Source: Massilia solisilvae
Lineage (GTDB): Bacteria; Pseudomonadota; Gammaproteobacteria; Burkholderiales; Burkholderiaceae_D
Direction of reading: 5' to 3'
Assembly (NCBI RefSeq): GCF_024753215.1
Contig: NZ_JANUGV010000004.1
Coordinates: forward strand, 310,001 to 374,000
Length of the DNA stretch: 64,000 nucleotides
Part shown: positions 52,999-61,574 of the stretch, piece by piece
Position numbering within the stretch: position 1 is the stretch's first letter
How the letters are laid out: each line of letters begins with the position of its first letter
Made by a program: the position numbers and the translations under genes
The notes under the pieces: model-generated
Database searches by the model: none
What the model saw: only the letters and a program-made list of their open reading frames with translations
What the model was told of the DNA's origin: nothing

Positions 52999-53894
52999 CA
53001 GTTCACTCCCACCCTGGCGTTGGCGGCCAGTTCAACGAATTTTTCCGCATCCAGCATCGGCACCTGCTCTGGCTTGGCGATGCCGAGTGCGCGCCAGATC
53101 TCCATCGGTTCCGACAGCCCGCCAAAGCGCTCCAGCCGGTCCGCCAGCATGGCTTGCTCGCGTTCGAGCGCTTCCAGCGTCAGCTCGGCGCTCGCGCTCG
53201 CGTAGCGCGCCACGGCCGCAATGGCGGCGGCGCGAAAGGCGTCGGTGTCGTCCGCCACCAGCGCCTGGCAGTCGCCCAGCAGGTAGCGATGCTTGCCGCC
53301 CGTGGTGCGCCACACCAGCGCCCGGTCGCGCGAATCGAATTCTTCCACGCCGTTGGTGGTCTCGATGACCTCCGGCCCGGACATCGCAAGACGTCCTTCC
53401 TCCGACATGATGACCATGTTGGTGCAGCGCGCGACGATGCCCATGCCGCCGAAGCAGCCGTTGGCGCCGCCGACCAGTGCAATGACGGGGATGCCCGCGG
53501 CACGCGCATCCAGCACCGCGCGCATCACCTCGGAAACCGCGACCAGGCCGGCGTTCGCCTCGTGCAGGCGCACGCCTCCCGATTCGAGCAGCAGCACCAC
53601 GGCTGCCGGCCGCTCGGCAATCGCGCGGCGCAGCAGGCCGGTGAGCTTGGCGCCGTGGACCTCGCCCACCGCGCCGCCCATGAATCCGCCTTCCTGCGCT
53701 GCGACAAAGACCGGCGTGCCGTCCAGCCGCCCGCGGCCCACCGCCACGCCGTCGTCGAACGCTACCGGCGCGTCGAGCTGGCCCAGGTGCGGGCTCACCA
53801 CCCGCGCCGCAGGCGGCAGGAATTCCTCGAAACTGGCGTGGTCGAACACGCGCGCGAGCCGCTCGCGCGCAGTCAGTTCCAGATAGCTGCTCAT
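52998..53894 (-). CDS. mdcD: Malonate decarboxylase beta subunit
   Basis: 298-aa carboxyltransferase-fold subunit that decarboxylates malonyl-S-MdcC. Motifs AAQEGGFMGGAVGEVHG, LLLESGGVRLHEANAG and GGANGCFGGMG. Overlaps mdcC by ATGA. Confidence 0.92.
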   Translation of the reverse strand: MSSYLELTARERLARVFDHASFEEFLPPAARVVSPHLGQLDAPVAFDDGVAVGRGRLDGTPVFVAAQEGGFMGGAVGEVHGAKLTGLLRRAIAERPAAVVLLLESGGVRLHEANAGLVAVSEVMRAVLDARAAGIPVIALVGGANGCFGGMGIVARCTNMVIMSEEGRLAMSGPEVIETTNGVEEFDSRDRALVWRTTGGKHRYLLGDCQALVADDTDAFRAAAIAAVARYASASAELTLEALEREQAMLADRLERFGGLSEPMEIWRALGIAKPEQVPMLDAEKFVELAANARVGVN

Positions 53895-54205
53895 TGGCCG
53901 TCCCCCAGCATGGTCTCGACCGCCTGATCCATGCGCAGGCTCACCACGGCGGGTGTGGCGCCCATGTCGTTGATGGCGATGCGCGTGTCGGCCAGCTGCC
54001 AGCGCTGCTGGAAGTCGGCCATCACGGCTTGCCATGTCGCGCCAAAGCCTACGGCAGCGGTGCTGATGTCGATGACACAGCCGCCGCCAAGCGGGGCCGT
54101 TTCGATCAGCACTTCCAGGTTGCCGGAGCTGACGACGCCCACCACTTCTGCCTGTTTCGGCAGCTTGCGCGAGCCGCCCTCAAATCGATACGAAAGCTTT
54201 TCCAT
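53891..54205 (-). CDS. mdcC: Malonate decarboxylase acyl-carrier subunit (delta)
   Basis: 104-aa carrier. The prosthetic-group Ser should be S26 or S27 in GVVSSGNLEVL. The C-terminal part has the INDMGATPAVV stretch typical of MdcC. It starts seven nt after mdcA stops. Confidence 0.92.
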   Translation of the reverse strand: MEKLSYRFEGGSRKLPKQAEVVGVVSSGNLEVLIETAPLGGGCVIDISTAAVGFGATWQAVMADFQQRWQLADTRIAINDMGATPAVVSLRMDQAVETMLGDGQ

Positions 54206-54212
54206 GATGTCC

Positions 54213-55883
54213 TTACCAGTTCCTGAAGCGGCGCGGCGGGTCGTACAGCCCGTGCGAGGCGCGCACCAGGTCCTTCATGCTGCGCGCGGCCAGCAGGTCG
54301 CGCGTAGCCAGGCGCTTGTCGATGCCCAGGTCTTCGGCGCGGCGGATCACGCCACGGTCGCGCAGGTTCTCGACCATGCGCTTGTCGCGGCCGATGCCCA
54401 CCGGGGTGTAGCCGGCCACGCCTCGGATGGCCTGCTCGCGCTCTTCCTCGCCGCGACACAGCAGCAGGTTGGCGATGCCTTCCTCGGTCAGGATGTGGGT
54501 CACGTCCTCGCCGTAGATCATCACCGGCGGGATCGCAAAGCCTGCCTGCTCGGCCAGTTCCCATGCATCCAGCTTTTCGACAAACGCGCTCTGCATGTGT
54601 TCGCGGAAGGTCTCGACCATCTGCACCACCAGCTTCTGGCCGCGCGGGATGGCGCTGGAACCGGCGCGCGCCTCGCGGCCGGCCTTGAGCCAGCCGGGGC
54701 TGGCATGGCGCCGTCCGCGTGCGTCCGCGCCCATGTTGGGCGCGCCGCCGAATCCGGCGATGCGGCCGAGCGTTGCGGTCGATGAGTTGCCCTGCAAGTC
54801 GATCTGCAAGGTGGAGCCGATGAACATGTCGCAAGCATAGTGGCCGGCCGCCTGGCACAGCGCGCGGTTGCTGCGCATGCTGCCGTCCGGGCCCACCGCG
54901 AACACGTCGGGCCGCGCGCGGATGTATTCTTCCATGCCCAGCTCGGAGCCAAACGAGTAGACCGACTCCACAAAGCCCGATTCGATCGCCGGGATCAATG
55001 CCGGGTGCGGGTTCAGTGCCCAGTTGCGCGCAATCTTGCCCTTCAGCCCAAGCGAGGTGGCGTAGGTCGGCAGCAGCAGCTCGATCGCCGCCGTGTCGAA
55101 GCCGATGCCGTGGTTGAGCCGCTCGATCTGGTACTCGGCATAGATGCCCTTGATGGCCATCATCGCCATCAGGACCTGGATCTCGGAGATCTGCGCCGGG
55201 TCGCGCGTGAACAGCGGCTCGATGTAGTACGGGCGCGGCGACTGCACCACGAAGTCTACCCAGTCGCCCGGGATGTCCACGCGCGGCAGGTTATCGACCA
55301 CCCGGTTCACCTGCACGATCACGATGCCGTTCTTGAACGTGGTCGCTTCAACGATCGCCGGCGTATCCTCGGTGTTCGCGCCGGTGTACAGGTTGCCGTT
55401 GCGGTCTGCCGCCTCGGCCGCCACCAGCGACACGCGCGGCGGCAGGTCCACGAAGTAGCGGCTGAACAGCTCGAGATAGGTGTGAATCGCGCCGATGTTC
55501 AGTTTGCCGGCGGCTGCCAGCTTGGCCACCCGCCCGGCCTGCGGGCCGGAGAACGAGAAGTCGAGCCTGGACGCCACGCCGCGTTCGAACACGTCCAGGT
55601 GCTCGGGCAAAGCCAGCACCGACTGCAGCATGTGCAGGTTGTTGATGCGCGCCGTGTCCAGCCCGGCCAGCGCCTGCGCCAGGAAGTCGGCCTGCTTCTG
55701 GTTGTTCCCTTCCAGGCACACGCGGTCGCCGCATTCGAGCACGCTGTGCAGCAGGTCCTTGATGCGCGCGGCGGGAAGTGCCTTGCCGTTGAGGTCGTTG
55801 CCCAGCGCCTCGCCGGCGCGGGCCAGTCGCGCGCTGCGGTTCTGCTGCAGCGTATTCCACACCTTCGGGGTGGTGTTCATCAT
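54213..55883 (-). CDS. mdcA: Malonate decarboxylase alpha subunit
   Basis: Transfers the carrier from acetyl to malonyl, exchanging acetate for malonate. 556 aa, CoA-transferase family; GGAPNMGADARGRRHASPGW and NNQKQADFLAQAL are characteristic. ATG 55883 overlaps the TRAP large-permease stop, so import and decarboxylation are co-translated. Confidence 0.93.
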   Translation of the reverse strand: MMNTTPKVWNTLQQNRSARLARAGEALGNDLNGKALPAARIKDLLHSVLECGDRVCLEGNNQKQADFLAQALAGLDTARINNLHMLQSVLALPEHLDVFERGVASRLDFSFSGPQAGRVAKLAAAGKLNIGAIHTYLELFSRYFVDLPPRVSLVAAEAADRNGNLYTGANTEDTPAIVEATTFKNGIVIVQVNRVVDNLPRVDIPGDWVDFVVQSPRPYYIEPLFTRDPAQISEIQVLMAMMAIKGIYAEYQIERLNHGIGFDTAAIELLLPTYATSLGLKGKIARNWALNPHPALIPAIESGFVESVYSFGSELGMEEYIRARPDVFAVGPDGSMRSNRALCQAAGHYACDMFIGSTLQIDLQGNSSTATLGRIAGFGGAPNMGADARGRRHASPGWLKAGREARAGSSAIPRGQKLVVQMVETFREHMQSAFVEKLDAWELAEQAGFAIPPVMIYGEDVTHILTEEGIANLLLCRGEEEREQAIRGVAGYTPVGIGRDKRMVENLRDRGVIRRAEDLGIDKRLATRDLLAARSMKDLVRASHGLYDPPRRFRNW

Positions 55884-57229
55884 GCGGCTCCCATCAGCAT
55901 GTTCGGCAGCGCGGTCGAGATCGACGGGAACACGCACAGCAGCACCACGGCCAGCGCCATCAGCACCACGAACGGCAGCACGCCCATGATCACGTCGCGC
56001 AGCGGGATGTCCGGCGCGATGTTCTTGATGACGAAGATGTTCAGTCCCACCGGCGGGTGGATCAGGCCCATCTCCATCACGATCGTCATCACGATGCCGA
56101 ACCAGATCAGGTCAAAGCCGGCAGCCTTCAGCGGCGGCAGGATGATCGGCGCAGTCATCAGGATGATCGACACCGGCGGCAGGAAGAAGCCCAGCACCAC
56201 CACCATCAGCAGGATCACCGCCAGCAGCACCCAGCGCGACAGGTGCATGTCGACCACGAACTGCGCGGCAGACTGGCTGATGTGCAGGTAGCTCATCACA
56301 TAGGAATACAGCAGCGACATGCCGATAATCAGCAGCAGCATTGTCGATTCCTTGATCGTCGAGGACAGGATCGGCGACAGGTCCTTTGGCTTCCACACCC
56401 GGTACACGATCGCGATCAGCACCAGCGCCAGCAGTGCGCCCAGGCCCGCGGTTTCGGACGGGGTGGCGTAGCCGCCGTACAGCGCGATCATCACGCCGAT
56501 CAGCAGCGTCACGAACGGCAGCACGCGCGGCAGCATCTCCACCTTCTGCGACAGCGTGAAGTGCTCCTTTTCAAGGTAGGCCGACTGCACCCCGCTGCCT
56601 TCATAGGCCGCCAGCGCCAGGCCATATTCCTTGCGTGCGCGGTACACCGCATAGCCCGCGAACAGCAGCACCAGCAGCATGCCGGGGCCGATCCCGGCCA
56701 GGAACAGGCGGCCCAGCGACTGCTCGGCGGCCACCGCGTACAGAATCATGGTGATCGACGGCGGCAGCAGAATGCCCAGGGTGCCGCCGGCGGCGATGAT
56801 GCCGGCCGCGAAACCGGGCGAATAGCCGCGCTTGCGCATTTCGGGAATGCCGGCCGAGCCAATCGCAGAGCAGGTGGCGGGCGACGAGCCGGCCATGGCC
56901 GCGAACAGGGCGCAGGCGAAGACGTTGGCGATGCCAAGACCGCCCGGCACCTTGTGCAGCCACGCGTGGATCGCCGCGTACAGGTCACGCCCGGCGGGTG
57001 ATTTGCCGATCGCCGCGCCTTTCAGGATGAACAGCGGGATCGACAGCAGGGTGATCGACGCCATCTCCTCGTACACGTTCTGCGCGATCGTGTCGAGCGA
57101 CATGGGCGGCATGAAGAAGTACATGAAGCCGGTGGCCACCACGCCGAGCGCGAACGCAATCGGCATCCCGGAAAACATCACCAGCAGGGTGATTGCGCCG
57201 TACAGCGCGCCAAGGGTCAAATCGCTCAT
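55880..57229 (-). CDS. dctM: TRAP transporter large permease (DctM-type)
   Basis: 449-aa inner-membrane subunit with about 12 helices: FSGMPIAFALGV, AGSSPATCSAIGSAGIPEM, LLPPSITMILYAV and HPPVGLNIFVI. By position it serves malonate import, like MatM of Sinorhizobium meliloti. GGGAAG precedes the ATG. Confidence 0.9.
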   Translation of the reverse strand: MSDLTLGALYGAITLLVMFSGMPIAFALGVVATGFMYFFMPPMSLDTIAQNVYEEMASITLLSIPLFILKGAAIGKSPAGRDLYAAIHAWLHKVPGGLGIANVFACALFAAMAGSSPATCSAIGSAGIPEMRKRGYSPGFAAGIIAAGGTLGILLPPSITMILYAVAAEQSLGRLFLAGIGPGMLLVLLFAGYAVYRARKEYGLALAAYEGSGVQSAYLEKEHFTLSQKVEMLPRVLPFVTLLIGVMIALYGGYATPSETAGLGALLALVLIAIVYRVWKPKDLSPILSSTIKESTMLLLIIGMSLLYSYVMSYLHISQSAAQFVVDMHLSRWVLLAVILLMVVVLGFFLPPVSIILMTAPIILPPLKAAGFDLIWFGIVMTIVMEMGLIHPPVGLNIFVIKNIAPDIPLRDVIMGVLPFVVLMALAVVLLCVFPSISTALPNMLMGAA

Positions 57230-57780
57230 GCCGTCTTCCCTTTGCCGGCGAAATGCATCAGTACCTGCAGCAGCAGCTGCAGCGTCAGGATCGTCATGCC
57301 GGCCGCCATCATCGAATACGGGATCCACAGCGGCGGCGCGAACGTTGACGACGTGGTCTGGCCGTCCACCCACGCCTCATGGCACAGCGCCCAGGCCTTC
57401 CAGGCGAAAAACGCACAGAACGCCAGCGACAGCAGGTCCACCAGGAACAGGCGCACCACGTTGACCCGGCGCGGCAGCACCGAAGCGAGCGCCTCGATGC
57501 CGATGTGCCCGCGCTGCGACTGGACCCAGGCGGTGCAGAAGAACGTCATCCCCACCAGCATGAACACCGATGCCTCGTCCTGCCAGTCGGTCGGCGACTT
57601 GAAGAAGTAGCGCGTCGCGACAGAGTAGGTGAGCACCAGCGAGGTGGCGAGGATGGCCAGCATCGACAGCTTCAACAGCAGCTTGTTGAAGCTGTCGAAC
57701 CAGCCCGACAATACCGCCAGGGCGGTACCGTCGGGCACAGCAGGCGCGGCGGCCTGCTCGAGCTCGAAGCCATGACTCAC
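57226..57780 (-). CDS. dctQ: TRAP transporter small permease (DctQ-type)
   Basis: 184-aa protein with four membrane segments after a polar N-terminus, with the usual SVATRYFFKSPTDWQDEAS in the loop. GTG 57780 overlaps the binding-protein stop (GTGA). Partner of the large permease. Confidence 0.88.
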   Translation of the reverse strand: MSHGFELEQAAAPAVPDGTALAVLSGWFDSFNKLLLKLSMLAILATSLVLTYSVATRYFFKSPTDWQDEASVFMLVGMTFFCTAWVQSQRGHIGIEALASVLPRRVNVVRLFLVDLLSLAFCAFFAWKAWALCHEAWVDGQTTSSTFAPPLWIPYSMMAAGMTILTLQLLLQVLMHFAGKGKTA

Positions 57781-58793
57781 AGGAGCTTCTCCGCAAGCGA
57801 CAGCAGTTTGGCGCAGTTGGCGTTGCGCGCGGCGTAGTCCTTCCATGCCGTATTGCGCGCGATGTCCTGCCACTTCTTCAGCGTGGCCGGGTTCAGGTCG
57901 GCCACGCGGGCGCCCGCGCGCTGGTACACGGCGGCTACGGCGGCGTCATCGTCCTGCGCGGCCTTGCGCGCAAAGGTTTCGAGATCGCCGCCCACGGCCA
58001 TGATGGCGGCTTGCTGGTCCTTCGGCAGGCGGTCGAACACGGCCTTGGACATCATCAGTGGCTCGAACATGAACCAGTATGCGCCGGCGCGGCCGGTGGT
58101 CAGCGCCTTGGAGACTTCCTCCAGGCGGAACGAGATCAGCGAGGTGGACGAGGTCAGCGCCGCGTCCATCGCGCCCGTCTGCATGCCGGCGTAGATTTCG
58201 TTGGAGGGCAGGGTGACGACGGCGGCGCCGGCTTCCTTGAGGATCAGGTCCATCTCGCGCGAGCCGCCGCGCACCTTCAGGCCGCGCGCGTCTTCGGGGT
58301 CGATGATCGGCTTGGAGCGCGAGGCCACGCCGCCCGCCTGCCAGATCCAGCTGACCACCACGATGCCTTTTTCGGCCAGGATGCGCGCGAGTTCCTTGCC
58401 CACTTCGCTGTTCTTCCATGCCATGCCCTGGTCGTACGAGGTCACCAGGCCCGGCATCAGGCCGATGTTCACCTCGGGGACCTCGCCGCCGGCGTACGAC
58501 AGCGGCACCAGCGACATGTCGAGCGCGCCCTTGCGCATGGCCGAGAACTGGGCGTTGGTCTTCATCAGCGACGAGCCCGGGTAGATCGAGAACTTCAGTG
58601 CGCCGCGCGTGCGCTTTTCCACTTCCGCCGCGAACATGCGGCACAGGCGGTCGCGGAAATCACCCTCGGCGACGCTGCCGCCCGGGAACTGGTGCGAGAT
58701 CTTCAGGTTGGACGACTGCGCCCAGACCGGGTTCACCCAGAGTGGACTGGTGGCGAGCGCGCCCAGCAGGGCCCTGCGTGTCATTACCGACAT
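57777..58793 (-). CDS. dctP: TRAP transporter substrate-binding protein (DctP-type)
   Basis: 338-aa periplasmic binding protein. Signal peptide with RR (MTRRALLGALATSPLWVNPVWA), DctP core with the carboxylate-binding Arg region LKVRGGSREM. ATG 58793 is chosen over ATG 58799 because GGAGG is six nt before it but touches the latter. First gene of the ten-gene malonate operon. Confidence 0.9.
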   Translation of the reverse strand: MSVMTRRALLGALATSPLWVNPVWAQSSNLKISHQFPGGSVAEGDFRDRLCRMFAAEVEKRTRGALKFSIYPGSSLMKTNAQFSAMRKGALDMSLVPLSYAGGEVPEVNIGLMPGLVTSYDQGMAWKNSEVGKELARILAEKGIVVVSWIWQAGGVASRSKPIIDPEDARGLKVRGGSREMDLILKEAGAAVVTLPSNEIYAGMQTGAMDAALTSSTSLISFRLEEVSKALTTGRAGAYWFMFEPLMMSKAVFDRLPKDQQAAIMAVGGDLETFARKAAQDDDAAVAAVYQRAGARVADLNPATLKKWQDIARNTAWKDYAARNANCAKLLSLAEKLL

Positions 58794-58869
58794 ATACATC
58801 CTCCAAGATGTTGAATCAGACTACCCAGGCAGATCGTGCTTCGGTCAAGCCGTATGCATCGTCCGCGTT

Positions 58870-58945
58870 TTGTGTATACAAGAATAAACTCAACAAATAC
58901 ATTGTCAAGCGTTATTTAGCTTCTATAATTACAGCTTATATACAA
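58870..58945. promoter_or_regulatory. Overlapping divergent promoters with two operator-like sites
   Basis: Minus promoter: TTGACA (58908-58903), 16 nt, TATTCT (58886-58881). Plus promoter: TTGTCA (58902-58907), 16 nt, TATAAT (58924-58929). The -35 boxes lie on the same bases. Site 1, TTGTGTATACAA (58870-58881), abuts the minus -10. Site 2, TTATATACAA (58936-58945) inside AGCTT/AAGCT arms, lies just past the plus -10. Both share TATACAA, so the GntR protein probably represses both directions. Confidence 0.7.
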
Positions 58946-58964
58946 AAGCTGATAGCAATCTACC

Positions 58965-59621
58965 ATGAAAAGCCGCTCGGAAACATTACGCGATGCAATA
59001 GAGGAAATGATCGCGGTAGGCAAGCTGGCCCCGGGCCAGCACCTGGACGAGACCGAACTGGCGAACGCCTTCGGGGTGTCGCGCACGCCCATCCGCGAGA
59101 CGCTGATCCAGCTCTCGTCGATGGGGCTGGTGGTGATCCGTCCGCGGCGGGGCGCGGTGGTGGCGGAGCTGGGGCCGCAGCAGCTGGTCGAGATGTTCGA
59201 GGTGATGTCGGAGCTGGAAGCCGTGTGCGCGCGGCTGGCGGCGCGCCGCATGACCAAGGCCGAGCAGGAAGCGCTGCTGGCCGCGCACGGCGCGTGCAAG
59301 CGCGCGGTGGACGATCCCGACGAGTACTACACGCTCAACGAGACCTTTCACCAGGCGATCTACGCCGGCAGCCACAACCACTTCCTGATCGAGCAGGCGC
59401 GCAGCCTGTACCGCCGCCTGCGGCCCTACCGCCGGCTGCAGTTGCGCGTGCGCGACCGCGTCAGCAATTCATACGCCGAGCACGATGCGGTGGTGCAGGC
59501 GATCGTCAAGGGCGACGGAGAGCTGGCCGCGCAGCTGATGCGCGAGCACGTGATGATCCAGGGTCAGCGCTTCGCCGACCTGATGGCGTCGCTCCCGCAG
59601 CTCACTGCCGCTGCCGCCTGA
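58965..59621 (+). CDS. GntR/FCD-family regulator of the malonate operon
   Basis: 218 aa. Winged helix (about 1-72, LANAFGVSRTPIRETLIQL) and an FCD ligand domain (about 80-210) with metal-binding-type motifs NETFHQAIY and EHDAVVQAI. Divergent from the TRAP/mdc operon, it is comparable to MdcY or MatR, GntR-type malonate regulators. Malonate or malonyl-CoA as effector is inferred. Confidence 0.9.
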   Translation: MKSRSETLRDAIEEMIAVGKLAPGQHLDETELANAFGVSRTPIRETLIQLSSMGLVVIRPRRGAVVAELGPQQLVEMFEVMSELEAVCARLAARRMTKAEQEALLAAHGACKRAVDDPDEYYTLNETFHQAIYAGSHNHFLIEQARSLYRRLRPYRRLQLRVRDRVSNSYAEHDAVVQAIVKGDGELAAQLMREHVMIQGQRFADLMASLPQLTAAAA

Positions 59622-59650
59622 TGTCGCGTTCACTCCGGGCATGCACCGCC

Positions 59651-59684
59651 TGAACGCGTGGGCGGGAGACCCGCCCACCCTACG
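59651..59684. repeat. Palindromic intergenic repeat, copy 8
   Basis: TGAACGCGTGGGCGGG, then CCCGCCCACCCTACGC. It lies between the GntR gene and the frameshifted gene. Confidence 0.8.
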
Positions 59685-59692
59685 CATGTCGT

Positions 59693-59918
59693 CTACTTGG
59701 GCCTGACGGAATCGCAGGCACGGCAGGGGGCGCCGCTTTTGGCCTGGTAGTAGCGCGCGCCGATGAAAAATCGCGGCCGAGACGATTGCCCACGCCAGGT
59801 TGCTCCTCCAGCCCTCGGCAAACGCCGTGCCGCTGCCGGCATCAACGGCGGACAGGATCGCGAACATCGAGCTTGCGGCAATCAGGTATTGCCCGGCCCA
59901 GCGGATAAACTCTTTCAT
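59693..59918 (-). pseudogene. Small membrane protein gene broken by a one-base frameshift
   Basis: ATG 59918 has an excellent ribosome site (GGGAGG, seven nt away) and encodes MKEFIRWAGQYLIAASSMFA..., a hydrophobic N-terminus. The sensible frame changes at a run of five A (59766-59770; T on the coding strand). After that, the next frame continues with FIGARYYQAKSGAPCRAC and stops at 59693. Removing one T would restore a protein of about 74 aa with two membrane segments and a Cys pair. It may be a real mutation or a homopolymer sequencing error. Confidence 0.6.
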
Positions 59919-59920
59919 CG

Positions 59921-60853
59921 TCAGCCTCCCAGTTTGGACAAATAGGTACGCAGCGTGTCGAGCAGCTTTGCGGGCTGGTCGAACATGACAAAGTGGCGCG
60001 CGGGCGAGATCGACACCACCTCGACCTTCGGCGCCCCCGCCAGCAGCGACTTGTAGTACTCAAGCTTGGCCTGCTCGGTGATGCCCACCTGGCTCTGGTC
60101 GGCCGCAAAGTAGGGCGAGATCTCCAGGATCGGCGCGGTGATCCGCGACAGGCCAGGGCGCAGATCGAGCGCCAGCGCGTCGGCCACCACCCGCCGAACT
60201 GTCGCCGGATCGCTGCGCGAGGTGAGCTCGGCCAGCATGTCCGCGCGCGTCATGTCCAGCACACCCTCGCTGCTCATATACGCGTGCTGGCTGGCGGCAA
60301 ACTGCTCCTTCGAATACTGAACCTGGACTGTGCCGGCCTGTGCGAGCGCAGCGGCGCGCTGCTCGGGCGTGTAGCCTTCGGTGCCTGGCAGCACAGGCAA
60401 ACCGTCCACTGCCACGACCCCGCCGACGAATCCGGGGCTGTCCTCGGCTACCGCAAGGGCCAGCATGCCGCCCAGGCTGTGGCCGACCAGTACCGGCTTG
60501 TCCAGGGCGCGCGCGACGATCAGGTCGCCCAGCGCCTTGCGCACCGCCGCCAGGTTCGACGGCGTCGCGTCGCGGCCGTCAAAGCCGGGCAGGGTCACCA
60601 CATATACCGCCTGCCGGCCGCTGAATGCGCGTACCACGTCCTGCCACACCCACGCCCCGCTGGCCAGGCCCGGAATGAGCACGAGCGCGCGGCCGCCGTT
60701 GCCGTGCCGCTCGACCCGCAGCGGCCCCACCTCGAAACGCTCGGCCGGCGCAACGCGCATTGCGTAGGGGTTGGCCGGTGGAGCCGGTTCGGCCGCGAAC
60801 GACGGCGCGGCCGCGGCCACGGCCAGTGCAAACAACAGGGATGCCTTGTTCAT
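59921..60853 (-). CDS. Secreted alpha/beta hydrolase
   Basis: 310 aa with signal peptide (about 1-21). Nucleophile Ser in VGHSLGGML (about 124), oxyanion region LIPGLASGAW, and likely catalytic His in ISPARHFVMFD. Substrate unknown. ATG 60853 overlaps the XRE stop (ATGA). It is followed after 2 nt by the frameshifted membrane gene. Confidence 0.85.
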   Translation of the reverse strand: MNKASLLFALAVAAAAPSFAAEPAPPANPYAMRVAPAERFEVGPLRVERHGNGGRALVLIPGLASGAWVWQDVVRAFSGRQAVYVVTLPGFDGRDATPSNLAAVRKALGDLIVARALDKPVLVGHSLGGMLALAVAEDSPGFVGGVVAVDGLPVLPGTEGYTPEQRAAALAQAGTVQVQYSKEQFAASQHAYMSSEGVLDMTRADMLAELTSRSDPATVRRVVADALALDLRPGLSRITAPILEISPYFAADQSQVGITEQAKLEYYKSLLAGAPKVEVVSISPARHFVMFDQPAKLLDTLRTYLSKLGG

Positions 60854-61053
60854 GCAAGTTCCTCGTCTGGAGTGAAGATCGATTCGATCGGCTGCCCGAA
60901 CAGCTTCGCGATCGCGAAGGCAAGCGGCAGGCTGGGGTCGTATTTGCCGGTCTCGATGGCGTTGACGGTCTGGCGCGACACCTTCAGCAGGTCGGCCAGG
61001 TGCGCCTGGCTCCAGCCCTGGTCGGCGCGCAGCTGACGGATGGTGTTGTTCAT
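60850..61053 (-). CDS. Small XRE-type DNA-binding protein
   Basis: 67-aa single-domain helix-turn-helix protein (LRADQGWSQAHLADLLKVSRQTV), ending in SIFTPDEELA, like YozG-type regulators. Coupled by ATGA overlaps to a membrane protein upstream and the hydrolase downstream. Probable autoregulator of this operon. Confidence 0.88.
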   Translation of the reverse strand: MNNTIRQLRADQGWSQAHLADLLKVSRQTVNAIETGKYDPSLPLAFAIAKLFGQPIESIFTPDEELA

Positions 61054-61439
61054 CGGCCCAGCACCTTGCGCGCGAGCTGGGTCAGGCCGGTGGCGCCCGC
61101 CAGCAGGCACCAGACCGTGAACATCGACAGCTGCGGGTAGCCCGCGGTTTCCAGGAACCCGTAGGTGAAGGTCAGGCCAGCGGTGACCGCCGCGCCGATC
61201 GCGATATTTTCCAGCAGGCGGATGCGCAGGTACTCGTCCATGCGCGCCAGTTGCCGGATGATCGCCCACAGCATCAGCACGAAACCGGCCATCGGGCTGA
61301 CCAGGAGCAGGGTGCGCGCGGCGCCGTCCGGCATTGGTTTGCCGATGCGCAGGGCGAGCACGATCAGCACGCAGTACACAGCCAGCGAGCCGGCCATCTC
61401 GGCATAGTAGGTCCTTGCGATCTTCTTCTCGTACGTCAC
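61050..61439 (-). CDS. Four-helix membrane protein paired with the XRE regulator
   Basis: 129 aa with four membrane segments (about 13-31, 44-63, 79-97, 103-122). GTG start at 61439 with GGAGG five nt upstream. Small membrane proteins of this kind are often encoded beside a YozG-like regulator; function unknown. Confidence 0.75.
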   Translation of the reverse strand: MTYEKKIARTYYAEMAGSLAVYCVLIVLALRIGKPMPDGAARTLLLVSPMAGFVLMLWAIIRQLARMDEYLRIRLLENIAIGAAVTAGLTFTYGFLETAGYPQLSMFTVWCLLAGATGLTQLARKVLGR

Positions 61440-61450
61440 GGCGTCCTCCG

Positions 61451-61515
61451 GATGTAAAGTGAGCTTTACATCATGCTAGACCGCGAATCTGCCGTTGTCA
61501 AGCATCCTTTACATC
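61451..61515 (-). promoter_or_regulatory. Promoter and operator repeats of the XRE operon
   Basis: Minus-strand promoter: TTGACA (61501-61496), 17 nt, TAGCAT (61478-61473). A perfect inverted repeat, GATGTAAAG (61451-61459) and CTTTACATC (61464-61472), starts right at the -10 edge over the start site. A third copy, CTTTACATC (61507-61515), lies just upstream of the -35. The small XRE protein is the obvious binder. Confidence 0.75.
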
Positions 61516-61574
61516 GGAGTTTGGCGCGGGATCGACTACAATGCGCTCCTCTCATGTCTTTCGTCTGCAACGCC

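Noticed and set aside
59469-59918. 149-codon minus-strand frame starting at the same ATG as the small membrane gene.
   Set aside because: Beyond the homopolymer it runs antisense through a palindromic repeat and into the GntR gene, giving a low-complexity product; the frameshift reading is better.
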